This document shows positions 1-12,652 of a stretch of DNA of 64,000 nt, piece after piece. Numbering within the stretch: position 1 is the first letter of the stretch; the number at the start of each line of letters is the position of its first letter. A model generated the notes under the pieces. That model ran no database searches. It had not been told where the DNA came from and saw only the letters and a list, made by a program, of their open reading frames with translations. The position numbers were made by a program, and so were the translations under genes. The stretch comes from Lepturacanthus savala. Its lineage: Eukaryota > Chordata > Actinopteri > Scombriformes > Trichiuridae. The stretch covers positions 16,179,654 through 16,243,653 of the forward strand of contig CM060472.1 of NCBI GenBank assembly GCA_030544235.1, given 5' to 3'.

Positions 1-1256
1 TCACAATCTCTCCTGAGGTCACAATTCTCCCAATTTTGTTTCTGGTACTGTACAGCGTGTAAATAAGCTTTACAACTTTAAACATCTACTGGTTCCACTC
101 GGGCAACAAACCAGAGGCTAAACTTTTCCAGCATGCAGGGGGAGACAGCTACCACGTGAAGCTTGGCCCATTATGATGCATTTTAGCATTCGCTTTCACC
201 GTACTTCAGAATAAAATACCTTTCAGTGAGCTTTAATTGACTTGTAAACATCTGCCAATTGTTAATAATGTAGACACAATGTCACTTTTTTTGGTGAGAA
301 AGTGCACTTCTCTGCATGAACTATGAATTCGTAGGAAGTAATAGTCTGCTGTAAACACGTCTGGTCTTCACATTGTTTATGAAAACACAAATAATATTTA
401 CTGGGTGAATATTAGTTCAAGCCAGAGGGGCAAATGATTCTGTATCCCGTCCTGAGATGCTTCAAATAAAAAAAAATATATTTAATATAAAAAAGCTGTT
501 GCAGTGTATTATGTTGTTATTGGTCTTTAAAAGTTTATCAGAATGCAGGAAATAAAGCCTCTGAACTCACCACTATGGTCACACCATCATGAAGTAAGAA
601 ACTCACACAAATGGGCCTTTAATTTACGGTAACTACCTGGCAGCAATTATCAAGAAAGCTACTGTAATTAATTTTTTACAGTAGAACTACTGTGATTTCA
701 GTTATATTTACAGTATTGGGTGATTAACTATATTAGTTATTGACTGCTGTGATTTACTAAGGCAATACTCCTACTGTGATTGTTTGTAAAATATACAGCA
801 ATCCACTCTAATAGTTGTTTACAGTAATATTACTGTGTATAGCAGTAAATAACTGCAGCTTTCACAACCTAACAGGATGATAATCATATGAATGATTATA
901 AAAATAAGAATGGTTACAGTTAAAATATTAACATAATTTTTTTCTCTTGAAAATGCTAGATGACAGAACAATTTTAATTTGATTCATATATGTTTATTGA
1001 GGATATTATTTGTACGCAATGTTCTAAATTTCATTTGGTACAATACTCAACTAACGTGAGTACATAATAAAGTTCAATAGCAAAAAAAATACACCACTTT
1101 TATTTTGAAGGATCTGGCTATTGTACCGGAAGTTGACGTTTGTTTCCGGGCCGTGGCTCGTCTGGTTTGGGTGTCTGAGCGAAAAACATGTTAGAAAGAT
1201 GTAAAGAACAATAAAAGGCTTCAGTGTGGACTCTTCTCTTCAGCGATCTGTGTAAA
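1..1256. other. Intergenic, AT-rich; probable ZNF-1 promoter at its end
   Basis: No coding region is visible. The sequence is AT-rich with short homopolymer runs. The last ~150 bases turn GC-richer, with CCGGAAGT near 1131 (an ETS/GABP-type site) followed by TTTCCGGG. These look like the core promoter and 5' leader of the zinc-finger gene starting at 1257. A related stretch precedes ZNF-3 (see findings). Confidence 0.5.
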
Positions 1257-4200
1257 ATGTCCAGATTTCAGGAGCTTAAAGATTCACTCAAACAGCAGCT
1301 GATCAATGCGGTTCGTCATGATCTGTTTGGACATTTCGAGAAATCAATATCTGAAGCTGAGAAGGAGATCGATGAGAAAAGAAAACTGCTGGATTTGGTT
1401 TTAAACCCCGACACCAGGCTGCAGAGAGCGGGTTTGTTTTCGTTCTGTTGATGAATAAACGTGTTTATTAATCGGATGGTTATTGTTGTTGCTAAACTAA
1501 AACACGAGGCTGAGGTTGTACTTTCTAATATTGGAACTTCTGTTCATCTTCAAAGTGTCTTAGTCTGTAAATGATGATAAGTCATAGATATATGTTTTTT
1601 GATTGATTTACAATGCTACATTTTAATAATGTTAACTTTAGCTTCTTTATTCTTATTGTCCTCCCTCATGTAAACTGATATTCAGTCTTATTCATTCAGG
1701 GACTGTACTGGGACAATGTTGGTTTCCCATGGTGATGTCAGTCACTAATCAAGAGGGACGGTGGTGTCATCCATCGACCCGACCCTAGGAACCTCTGATA
1801 TAGATCATGTGAAAATCCACTGTTACTGTATCAAGCGGTTTCTCTAAATGAATGAACTGTAATGTGTTTGTTGTGTTTCCTACAGGTGTCCAGCAGCAGC
1901 AGGAGAGTAAGGAAGAGGTTCCTCCTGAGTGCAGCTCCACAGACACAGACATCAAGGATTCTAACCTTTCTGGACCTGAGAGCGATGACAGCGATGAAAA
2001 CTGCAAGGATCCTAAGAGCCGGTCATTTCGCTGCTCTGTGTGTGGTAAAATATATGCGATGAGGGGACATTTGAATGTGCACATGAGAACTCACACGGGA
2101 AAAAAGCCTTATAGTTGCACCGTGTGTGGTAAAGGTTTTGTACAGAAATCCGGCCTGGACTGCCACCTGAAAACTCACACGGGAGAGAAACCGTTCAGCT
2201 GTCCTGTTTGTGGTAAAACTTTTGTTATGAAATCCGGAAGGGACTACCACCTGAGGATTCATACGGGAGAGAAACCATTCAGCTGTTCGGTTTGCGGTAA
2301 ATCTTTCACTCAGAAATCCAATCTGGGCTACCACCTGAAAACGCACACGGGGGAGAAACCATTCAGTTGCTCGGCTTGTGGGAAAACTTTTGCACACAAG
2401 GGATCTCTGAACTACCACATGGCAACGCACACGGGGGAGAAACAATTCAGCTGCAGTGTTTGTGACAAAAGATTCAGGTCAAAGACACACCTCCGAATCC
2501 ACAGGTGCGTCGGTGAGTTTTCGCAGCGCTGCCTCGAGAAACGCAAGAACCCGCTGAGCTGTTCCGAGTGCAATGAGAAATTCCCTAATAATTACCTCCT
2601 GAAAACACACATGAGAATGCATAAAGGAAAGAAGCTGTTCCCTTGCTCGGTTTGTGGCCAAAAATGGCAGTTCAGGTCCCATTTGGAGGTGCACATGAGA
2701 ACCCACACTGGGGAGAAACCGCACGGTTGCCCTGTTTGTGGTAAAAAGTTCACGCAAAAAGGAATTATGGTGCAACACATGGCGGTCCACTCAGAGGTGA
2801 AACCGTTCAGCTGCTCTGATTGCGGGAAAAAATTCTCTTGGCATTATCAGATCAAAAAACACAAGTGCTGCCGCAAGATCTGGCACCCGAGCAAAATTTA
2901 CTTGAATGGGAGGGACCATGCAGGACCAAAACCAGTAACTCCTACGAAAACCGAAGTGCCTTTTGAAGCCGGTGACACTGTTGACCTCGATTTTTGGAAA
3001 GAGACCAGGAAACATCAATCAGGCGTCACTTATCAGAGAAGTAAGAAGGTCTGTGTAAACGATGAAGGACGCAACACTGATGAGAAAACATCTTGCCATT
3101 CATCTGAGGACCGTCACAAACTGCAGACTCACATGGAGTGTCACACGGGAGCAAATCCGTTTAGCTGCTTGTTTTGCAGGAAAGAATTCCCTACAGGAGG
3201 ATATCTGACAAAACACACGTCTGTCCATATGGGAGAACAACTGCGCAACTGCGTTATATGCGAGAAAAGATTCTCTTCGGAATCGGAGCTCATAAGCCAC
3301 GAGTGTGACGTCGCCAGAGGTGAAACTTTGACTTGTCACATGACATCAGACGGAAAGACTTCCCAATGCTCAGTTTGTAACAAAGGCTTCAGTTCCAGCG
3401 AGGCGTTGTTTAGACACATGAGAATACATACCGGACAAACAAAGTTTTTTTGCCCGATTTGCGATAAGCGGTTCGCGTGGAGAAGGAATCTGGAGAAACA
3501 CCTGGAAGTCCATTCAAAGGAGAAGAACTACGCTTGCGAAGTCTGCGACGAAAGATTCACTTGGCGTCATCAGCTCGGTGAACATAGGTGCGTCGGCGAG
3601 GTGCCCCAGCTCCATCACAGTCCAGCTGAGGAGAACCCAGAGCCTCCAGCCAACAACTCAACTGAACAGGTGAAACCAAAATCTGACAGAGAGGACTGGA
3701 GAGAACCAGAACCAGCTGGGAACTCGCTTCCAGGTGGACTTTTCCAACCAGATAATGAAACTGCCAGTGATAGTTGTAGGGATACTAAGGAACGCTGCTC
3801 TGATGACAAGACTACAGAATCTCCTGAGAGTGAGAATTTTTGGAAAGAAGAACCAAATATTCTAGGACAACATGAAATAATACATACAAATCCTCCACAG
3901 TTTAAAGAGGAACAGGAGGAACTCTGCATCAGTCAGGAGAGAGAGCAGCTTCAAGATCCTTCAAACGGAAGCTCAGGTAAACCGATAAAAACAGAAGCTG
4001 ATGGACCAGAACCGAACGGGAACCCACACTTAGAACCTGACACTGATGACACTGATGACAGTACTGACAGCGACTTCTGGAAGGAGACCAGAGGACCACA
4101 GCTGCACTCTTCAAAAAACAACATCTCCGAAAGTATAATAGGAGACGAGACGGTAAGACCGTATAGCTGCGGCGAGTGCGGGAAAAGATTCAACAAGGTT

Positions 4201-4485
4201 TTCCACTTAAAGAGACACAGGAAAATCCACACGGGAGAGGGCTTGTCCACGTGCTCCGTTTGCGGGAAAAAGTGTCACTACAAGTCCAGCCTGGAGATCC
4301 ACATGAGATCTCACACGGGGGAGAAACCGTTCTCCTGTCCACACTGTGGTCAAAGATACGCACATAAGGGAAGTTTGCAATCCCACATGGCCGTCCACGA
4401 CACGGAAACGCAATACAACTGCGATGTTTGTGAGAAACGCTTTGCCTGGTACACGGAGCTGAAATACCATCAGTGTGTTGTGTAG
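1257..4485 (+). CDS. ZNF-1: 19-finger C2H2 zinc-finger protein with N-terminal coiled-coil exon
   Basis: Two coding exons, 1257-1431 and 1886-4485, joined in phase 1 (donor GG|GTTTGT, acceptor TTTCCTACAG|GTGTCC), give about 924 residues. Exon 1 (58 aa) is a charged helical domain ending RKLLDLVL..RLQRAG, the family signature shared by all seven ZNF genes here. Exon 2 begins VQQQQESKEEVPPE, then an acidic linker, then fingers in three blocks: ten from about residue 106, five in the middle, four at the end. Linkers are mostly TGEKP. Five fingers end in H-x-C instead of H-x3-H and tend to close a block. Leader-like segments with FWKETR or FWKEEP recur between blocks, suggesting in-frame internal duplication. 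Expected role: nuclear sequence-specific DNA binding, probably repression, inferred from architecture. The start is the ATG that opens the coiled-coil exon; an upstream in-frame ATG at 1224 lacks family similarity. Confidence 0.88.
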
Positions 4486-7400
4486 TTCATACAGGGAAGT
4501 GTCCCACTCAAAGTCACCCTGCTAGCGATTGAACATTTATGCAAATCAGGCTAGCGGAACGCATTCTGTACTGCACAGGAGACACTGCACCAAAGAGATT
4601 GGTTGACAATGGTGTATACAGTCCCTTAGCTATTAAGGATGCAGAACACAATGCACATTCATACTGTACACTGTTGCAATATTATACTAAAAACAAATCT
4701 GTGAAACACCCGTTGGTACTTCCTTCGTGCCATCCAACCCAGTTGTGATCCCAAGGTTGAGCAGTGTGGTTTAACATGATGTTGAACACGGACAGCATGA
4801 GGAGCACCAGCAGAACAGGAGGCACCTGCACTGTGACTCACTCGCCATGTCGCCCTCTCTCTCTCCTAGCTCTCCTCACCCTTAGCTCCTATTGGACCGC
4901 TGTGGCCATTTTCTTGAGCCCCACCGCTCCTTTCTAATTTCAAGTGAAGTTTTTTTGTGTAGCCTTCTTATCTCAGATTCACCTCAGGGTGCTTTATATT
5001 CTATACAACAATGCAACATTCCCTCTGTTCATAGCCCTTTGAATCCAATAAGGAAACACTCCCTAAAAATGTTAAAGTGGGAAAAAAAAGATTAAATGCA
5101 AGGTCATGAATGAATGAATAAATTGTCTCTTCTGTTTGTTCTACATCTCAATTTGTATGGAGCCGAATCAAGGCCACTAGTTTTGCTAATTCACTGAAAA
5201 TTCAGGTCAGAAGAGAAAATTCAACTTTTGATTTTGAACTTTGGAAAACAAAACTATGAATTCAAACTAAAACTAAGTGAAGTAAACATGTTTTCAGGTT
5301 AAACAGAAATGTGTTATTAGTGTCGGTATTTTACTGCCAATCACATGAATATAGTGTCTAATATGTAAAGTGTCGAATCATCATTCTACTGATAACTTCC
5401 TACAACCTATGTTTCCTGAAGGCAACATGACACGTGACTAGCTGTCACTCATGATTCCACGCCCCTCCCAGTTGATGCCACGCCCCCAGTGGATGCCACG
5501 CCCCCAGTGGATGCCACGCCCCCTACAACAGATGATGTCCAAAACTCTGAAAACCTAAAATCTACAACTGGAAAACAAGACCTTGAGTATAAAAATATAT
5601 ATGAAATTGTAGAATCGAATCAAAATATTAAACCTGAAAGCATCCTTTTCACTTATTTTTAATTTGAATTCATAGTTTTATTTCTCAAAGTTCAGAATCA
5701 AAAGGTAGAGTTTTCAGTTTCAAATTCTAGTTTCTCAGTTACAATACTATTTTCAAATTAGCAAAAGTATTGGTCTGAATAATTTAGTTTATACTGAGTA
5801 GTTTTAGTAGTTTTAGTACTACTAGATACTATACTATAGATAGTATTGAAAATCCCACCTTATCTGTCTTCAGCCACTGGATCCAGAGAATGTGAGGACA
5901 GTGGCATGAAATTAAGCTGTAGAACTGTTTTTAGTAATAATACATATTGAAACACAACCGACTCACTTACAGCAATAAATGTCCAGTCATATTATTTGTA
6001 TGAGTATTAGTAACAACCTGATTGGACTCTATCTTATTGCTCATTGATTAGAAATAACGAGGAAGTGATTCATTTGCAGGTGACAATTCTGACGACTTCT
6101 GTGCTGTTATCTATAAATATGACTGACTGAGTCAGTGTCTCTCCTCCTATGGTTGTTTGGCTTGTTGTAGGCTCGGTTGTGTCCGTTTTATTCTTAGTCT
6201 TACGCAGGTCACACATCTATACACTACAACCATACTGATGAACTGACATATTTAAGTTTATTATTTTAAATAAATATCTTTTGTAATTTAAAGAGTCGTG
6301 TGTGGTCTCCAAGTCTTGTCCTATTGATCCAAAACATGGTTGTAACAAGATTATTTCATTTTATATTATTATCAATCTATAATCTTCGGTCTCCACAGTC
6401 TCCACGGTAACATGCTGCTTAGATACTGATGGTTCATATTAATAATACATAGGTCGGCTGACCAAAACAATACTTTTACTGCAGTGTTTAAACTGTTATT
6501 GGTGTTATTTCTTATGCAGTTCAACAAATCTGCAAAATTAAAGAGTTAAAACAGTATTTGTAGAATTTGATTTGGCCTTTTTTGTGCCTTCGTCAAATGT
6601 TAATTTTCATTCAATTCATAGTAACTGAGTATTTCCATGTGATGCTATTTTATACTTTCTGCTCCATTTATTTTATCTATCTTGTGAAACCATGGATAAT
6701 GTAATACTTCAATATCAAGTTCATAATCCATGTATTACTTCATTACGTCAATGGTTTAAATGTTAATAGAGTGAAAAAAAAAACCTTAAATGCATTTCCA
6801 TCCAAAAATAAAGCTACTCACAGAGAATCTTAAGATCTTTTTTTATTATTAGTGTGTAATTACATGTTATGAGCGATGGTGAGGTCTTTTAACAGGGGTT
6901 TTATTCTTGTTTTAGCAACATGATGCTGCCGAGGATCAACTTCAGGCAAAACTAAGCTCAGAAAAGCTTCCGACGTGAATCCAGCAGATACTCAGTAAAA
7001 CAGGAGAAAGAAGTTGCCGTCAGTCATCGACAGCTGAGCTTCTCTTTGGGTTTGAGTCGAAGCAAACTGCTGCTCTTCTTCAGGTCCTGCAGCTGTTTGC
7101 TCGACACGGTTTATTTATCGTATAGGCGACTGTAACACGAGTCAACAGGAAAGTTTTACACAACCACAGCGTGACGGTTAAGCTAATAGTAATTAAAACT
7201 AAATCTGCCTGTCTATGTAGTTTAACATATTAAAATTAATCAAATTCCTGTCAAAATTACTACTGATATTATTTAATTTATTGACATTTTAAGATTCGTT
7301 TCCAGTGAGATGTTATTGAGTTTACATGGCGACTCTTTTCAGGGTTCGTACAACTTTCCAAGAATCGAATTCAAACACTTTTCAAGGTACTTAAACCAGG

Positions 7401-8562
7401 AAAAATAAAGCTGATGTTAATCATTTATACCCAGAGCTAACAACCTTCACTTTGTTCATTTTTTTACCAGCATTTCTCTTCGTTTTGCTCAAAAGTATCA
7501 AATGCTTGGTAATGTCAAATGCTAAAAGATGTTCCATTTACATGTGTAATTGCTTAGATTATGTTGAAAATCAAGTATTTTTAAGCATTTTGTTAACCAT
7601 TTATGGTTTGAATTAACCATTTTCTGAATTAGGATTACTTCAGGACATGGTCTTTTTACTTCGTCATTGATCATATTTGTGTAATTTTGAAATTTCTACT
7701 ACAATATCAAATAGTTTTAAATAGCTTTAAATATCCCCCAATGATTTAACAGATGTGTAACTCAAATATGAATAAACTAAGAACACCTTTATGGTTGCTT
7801 TAAGTTATTCCACTTTTCTACAGTTGATTAGAACAAGGATAAAGACTTTCCTGCAGACATGGCTGGATGAGACGTCACCTACATTGTTTAAGTTGTGCTA
7901 CCTGAATCTAACCCATGACTACCTGGGAGAATAGTGTTTATTTGACCAGGGTGTTTAAACACAGTGCCGCCATTCAGATCCTGCTCTGGATTCCAAAAGG
8001 CACCGCCGCAAAACTGCAGCACTTTCTCTGGAGGTTACACCATACTTCTCGTACTCTACATTAGCAATTAATGTATTTTCACCATTTAAAAAGGGAGGAT
8101 TTGGGCATTTTATAACCTGAACCCTATTTTCTTAACGTTTAGTGTCTATTGCAGTGATTGAGCACTCTACGTATAATGGAGGTGGACTGGGCATATGCAT
8201 GCCGTGCATTTTGTGGCTTCTATAAGCAATATTATTCTCATTTGACAGGCTCAGATTGTTATCATAAAGCAGATTTAAGTGTAGAAGGCTCGCCAAGTTC
8301 TGCAAGAGTGGTGAAGCACAGGAGCCGCTCAAACCGTGCAGCTACTTGGCGAGTTTGAAAGAAATGGTGTCGTCTACTGGTGTGAACGCGATATTTTGAT
8401 TGATAACAATCTGAACCTGACAGAGGCAAAAAAAAAAAAAATCACTTACAGAGAACAAACACAGCCAGACAACAGTCTGGTGCAGTGTTTCCCACACATA
8501 GACCAATCTGTGGTGCAGCGCCACAGAAGGAAAACCGAGTGCCAGAAATTTCTGTTCAGATC
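4486..8562. other. Gene-free interval downstream of ZNF-1
   Basis: No coding region is convincing here; the short open frames lack domains and splice context. The stretch is AT-rich with degraded interspersed repeats, one 18-bp tandem repeat (5457-5523) and ATGAATAAAT near 5113, which could supply a polyadenylation signal for ZNF-1. Positions 8100-8560 look like old repeat sequence interrupted by the hAT-type element at 8563. Confidence 0.5.
5457..5523. repeat. 18-bp tandem repeat, about 3.5 copies
   Basis: The unit AGTGGATGCCACGCCCCC is repeated nearly perfectly; the first copy reads GTTGATGCCACGCCCC. It lies in non-coding DNA and is GC-rich compared with its surroundings. Confidence 0.85.
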
Positions 8563-9124
8563 TAGGGTTGCAAAATTACAGGAATTTTTCAATGTAGGAA
8601 ACTTTCCACGGGAATATATATCGGAATAAAAAATGTACAAAATTGTCTCTTAAGAGGGAACTTCAATAGGATTGAGGAATATATATATAAAACCAGATTT
8701 AAAGGGGAAAAAACAAATACTCAGGACTACTTTCTTCAGCAAACCACTGGGCGGACTGACACTGTGTGCACCTCAGGCAGTGCCGATACTTTACTTGTAG
8801 CTGCACTAAACATGTGCTTTTGAGATCACTCCACCAAGCAGCCATTTCTGGGGTGTGTCCGGCTTTACGTTTCATTTCATTACATAAAAACAGTTCACTC
8901 TTGTAATGTTTCGTTATTACCTCATAGTCTGGTTTTGATAACATTATGGAGTAAATATATTTGATCTATAATGCTCTAACTATATAACTATATGCATTCA
9001 TACGGTAGCTAGCTAGCTGGTACGTTAGGTGCTAAATGTTGAATATTTCCAAAATTCCCTATCATAACTTCTCATGGAGAGTTTGCGTAAATTTACTGAA
9101 AATTTCCGCCCTTTTGCAACCCTA
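8563..9124. mobile_element. Non-autonomous hAT-type element (562 bp)
   Basis: The ends are perfect 13-bp inverted repeats: TAGGGTTGCAAAA at 8563-8575 and its reverse complement at 9112-9124. Flanking 8-bp sequences TTCAGATC (8555-8562) and CTCAGGTC (9125-9132) match at 6 of 8 positions, as expected for an aged hAT-type target-site duplication. Subterminal sequence (GGAATTTTT.., ..ACTTTCCACGGGAAT) resembles a family common in fish. No transposase is visible, so this is a deletion derivative moved in trans. Confidence 0.85.
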
Positions 9125-9319
9125 CTCAGGTCACTCCAATAGACATTCAAAGATAGGAAAATAGGATCGCTGTTAAAAAAAAAAAAAAAATGCCGAAATA
9201 CTCCTTTAAGTCACTGATAGCAGTTCGTTTAAAACGGCAGGATACCGAACATCCGCAGATGAGGGAGGCCAGGCTGTGTCCCGCACTGGTTCGTCTGTCC
9301 TCCTGACCGATGAAACGCG

Positions 9320-11643
9320 TCACGACGTGTTCGACGGTTCAACCGTCTCAGCCGCCTGACCGTCCGCTGTGTGCAGCTTCATGTGTCTCTTTAAGTGTCC
9401 CGTCACTGTGAACCGCTTCCCGCAGACGGAGCAGCTGAACGGTTTCTCCCCGGTGTGGATTCTCATGTGAATCTTCAAGCTCCCCTTTTGGGCGCAACTT
9501 TTCCCGCAAATATTGCAGCTGAACGGCTTCTCCCCCGTGTGGACTCGCATGTGCTTGGTCAAGTCCCCCTTTTCGGCGCAGCATTTGCCGCAGAACGGAC
9601 AGCTGTACGGTTTCTCTCCGGTGTGGACTCTCATGTGTTTCTTTAAGTCCGTTTTCTGAGCGCAACCTTTCCCGCACACGGAACAGCTGAATGGTTTTTC
9701 CCCGGTGTGATACTTCATGTGTCTGTTGAGGTGCTCTTTCACGTGAAAGCTTTTACCGCACACCGAGCAGGTGTACGGCTTCTCTCCCGTGTGGATTCTC
9801 ATGTGTCTGGTCATGTTCCCTCTCCCGCTGAAGTTCTTCCCGCAGAACAAACAGCTGTATGGCTGTTCCCCGGTGTGACACCTCATGTGCGCCGTTAGCG
9901 AGCCGCTGTCTTTAAACGATTTGTCGCAACCGGAGCAAGGAAAGGGCCTCTCGCCCGTGTGGTCTCTTATGTGTCTATTCAAGTTTCCCTTAAGGCTGAA
10001 TCTTTTCCCACAATACGAGCAAGGAAATGGTCTCTCCTTCAGTGAAGATCCGATATCGTTCTCGGGGGTTTCACAGTTTTTTGGGCCCTCTACACCTGAC
10101 TGAGCTTCGTTTGTGTCTGGCCAATCAAAATCACTGTCTTCAGTGTCAGTGGACGCTAGAGAATTGTCTTCACTCACTGGTTGTAAGAGTCTGTCTGGAT
10201 GCGAGTTCCTGGCTGCTTCTGATCCTGCATCAGCTTCGGTTTCCAGCAGTTCGGTCTGTCTTTGATGAAGCTGTGAGGACTGAGGTTTCTCTTCATCATC
10301 CTCACTCTTCACAGGAACAGGAGAGAATGGGAACTTGGGGATATCAGCCTCCTCCGGCCCTTGGAGCCGTGGTCCCTCCTCCTGACTGGTCCAGAGGTCC
10401 TCCTCTTCCTCTTTAATGTGTGGGGGGTCTGGATCTTCATGGTCCAGACGTTCCTGCTGCTCAGGACGAATCTCTTCTTTACTCTCCACCAGCTGCTGGA
10501 CGTCTGTGGGACACTCTGAAATAAAAAAAAATAATAATACAGGACACATTAAGGAAAATGTAGACATTCCATTTTTCTATCAGGGTTTCCTGAAGCGTTT
10601 ATAGACTAATCCAGCAGCTGATTTATATCTTACATTCTGAAACGACATTCATGCCAGAGCTCAACTGAACACATTTCCACAGCAGTCGTCACTGGTTGGT
10701 CCTTGGTCAGCATCAGGGTTTAATGGAAATCTCTGAAAAGTCAAATAGATTTCATGGAGCAGAGGCTTGTTGTGTGAATTTGTTGTCGAAGAATTGGGTG
10801 TTAGATGATTTTCTTGTGCTTTTTTTTTTATTATTGCGGAATTCAATGAGAGGCAACATTTTTGCAAACCTGTAATCAGACAGGTCTCAGGTCTCTTTAC
10901 TTTGACAACATTAAAATGCTTTAAATGCCTTTAAAGGGACAATACAACACATTAACTGCTGACAGATTTGTTTCCATTACATTTACTATTATATTTCCGT
11001 ATATAATATATTATCATAATATAATTATCATATATTATAAGTTCTGAAACCAGTACTTTTACTTCTACATAGGTTTTTTGTAGACCCCAGTATCTATACT
11101 TCTACATGAGTAATGCACGTGAGAACTTTTGTCACCTCTGTCCATCACTGCACATAATCAATAAAGACTACAGTTCCCATCAGGCCTTGTGTTCGGGGAA
11201 GTTTCTGCCTGCTAACAATGTAACGGTTGTTGATTTTGTGTTATTATTATTAATAATATTATTATTATTATTTTCTGTGACTGTTTAGAACAGGTGATGC
11301 CGTGTTTCCTGACGTCTGCGGCCTCCGGTGCTTCCGGTCCTCCGCCCCGGGACTGACCTGCTCTGAGCAGCTTGACGTCGGGCTTCAGCACCGCATCGAG
11401 CAGCCTCCTCTGGCGGCAGATCTCCCGCTCCGACCGCTCCACTCGGTCTTCGTACTCCGCCACGGTTTCCTCCAGGAGACCGACGATCTCCTCCGCGGCC
11501 GCCGTCAGCCGCTCGGTGAGCAGCGCTCTCAGCGGGACGGTTTCTGCCGTTTCTTCTCCCTTTTCCACCTGCAGCAGGAAGTCTTCGGCGGCGGCGCTGA
11601 TCCGCTCGTGGACCGACACCCGCAGAAGCTGCACGGCGCACAT
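9320..11643 (-). CDS. ZNF-2: 8-finger C2H2 zinc-finger protein with double coiled-coil exon
   Basis: Reads leftward: exon 1 11643-11358 (95 aa plus one base), exon 2 10515-9320, phase-1 junction (GCAG|GTCAG donor, TTTCAG|AGTGTCC acceptor), about 493 aa. Exon 1 holds two copies of a helical unit (ERISAAAEDFLL and TERLTAAAEEIVGLLE) followed by RQRRLLDAVLKPDVKLLRAG. Exon 2 has the classic acidic fish ZNF leader (HIKEEEEDLWTSQEEG, PVKSEDDEEKPQSSQ) with possible SUMO sites (IKEE, VKSE), then eight regular fingers with TGEKP linkers. Three fingers replace the conserved Phe after CGK with Cys (CGKGC, CGKCC, CGKSC). The protein ends soon after finger 8. It is divergently arranged with dnai2 (start codons ~1 kb apart). 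The first exon and promoter match those of ZNF-5 almost exactly in inverted orientation. An in-frame upstream ATG exists, but the chosen one fits the family. Confidence 0.9.
10516..11357 (-). other. Intron of ZNF-2
   Basis: Spliced-out sequence between the two coding exons of ZNF-2. AT-rich, with ATT/AAT trinucleotide runs near 11241-11272. No other feature seen. Confidence 0.7.
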
Positions 11644-11798
11644 CTTCTCCTTTTCTGCGCACTTTGAGCCGTCCGGCGAACAAAGCGAACCAGCGGGGGG
11701 AGGTAAACAGGTAAACACAGAGAGTTCCGCGTCGACGACTGTTCGCTTCCCGCGGAGCGAAGCGGCGGAAGCGAACAGCGAACTCTGCTGGACTGGAG
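11341..11798 (-). repeat. Inverted-repeat arm A (promoter + exon 1 of ZNF-2)
   Basis: The reverse complement of this block matches 28224-28696 almost base for base. It covers the upstream region, leader, the whole first coding exon of ZNF-2 and the first ~17 bases of the intron. Over the exon, several reading frames translate identically in both copies, so the nucleotide sequence is essentially unchanged. Similarity starts at CTCCAGTCCAGCAG and stops just past GTCAGTCCCGGGGCGGA on both sides. Confidence 0.93.
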
Positions 11799-12652
11799 CT
11801 AGAACAAGCGATTTTTTTTACCTTTTGTTTATTTATTTATCTTACTCCTTTTTATATGTATATATCTGTAAGTATTATAACTATTATTATTTTTATTATT
11901 ATTATTATTAGTAGTAGTAGTAGTGGTAGTAGTAGGAGTAGTATGTTCCTTTTAATCATAGATATATTGTTGTATTATATTTTAAACAGCACCCATTTGT
12001 GTGCTGTTGCATTTAATTCATTTTTGCTTTTAATTCGTTATTATTTCTTTTCACCTCTGTTTTTAACTTATTTTAATTGCACTGTTGAAGTTTATTGTTT
12101 GCCTTTTTTTTTACTGTAAATCACTCTGGGCTGTATCTTATGTACAAAAGGTGCTATATAAATAAAGTAATCATTATTACTTATGGGTACATGGATGTAT
12201 AGATATGTATATATAGATATATACAGGATGATTGATTAGTAACATCTATACTGATACTTTATTTTTTATGCATGCACTGTTTCATGTATGGTTGTGTCAA
12301 GATGATAAAATATATTTTAAAAAAACATTTAACCGTTTTCTATTTTGTGACTATACTATTGGAAAAAAGATAAATATTTAATAAATTTGTTTAAACAGAT
12401 ACATTTTTAAATATTGTCGTTTTATTAAACTTTGAACTGATTTGATTTATAGAGTATGATACGTTTTTCTTGGTTTTATCGTTTTTTTGTTTTTTAAATA
12501 AAGTTTTTATCATGTTGCTAAGATACAGTCAACACTTCCGCGTTCGCAGCGTTGCTAGGATACAACAAACTGCGCCGAGTTGAGGTTAAACTTTATTTCG
12601 TTGAGTCCGTTTCTAACCGTTTTCCGGTGTTTAAACGGTCACCGGCGGCAGG
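11644..12652. promoter_or_regulatory. Divergent intergenic region between ZNF-2 and dnai2
   Basis: About 1 kb separates the start codons of ZNF-2 (-) and dnai2 (+). The ZNF-2 side is GC-rich (11644-11800), the centre is AT-rich with (ATT)n/(AGT)n tracts at 11880-11943, and the dnai2 side turns GC-richer from 12530. No coding sequence seen. Confidence 0.55.
12551..12566 (+). promoter_or_regulatory. X-box-like (RFX) motif upstream of dnai2
   Basis: GTTGCTAGGATACAAC lies 87 bases upstream of the dnai2 ATG. GTTGCTAGG is a good RFX half-site and TACAAC an imperfect inverted half-site. A similar GTTGCTAAGATACA occurs at 12514. RFX factors are known to activate motile-cilium genes, which fits dnai2. 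Motif match only. Confidence 0.5.

Noticed and set aside
4539..5095. Small frames downstream of ZNF-1
   Set aside because: No homology by eye, no splice signals, in 3' flanking DNA.
8699..8944. 81-aa minus-strand frame inside the hAT-type element as transposase
   Set aside because: No recognisable transposase motif; the element is too short and the frame may be chance.
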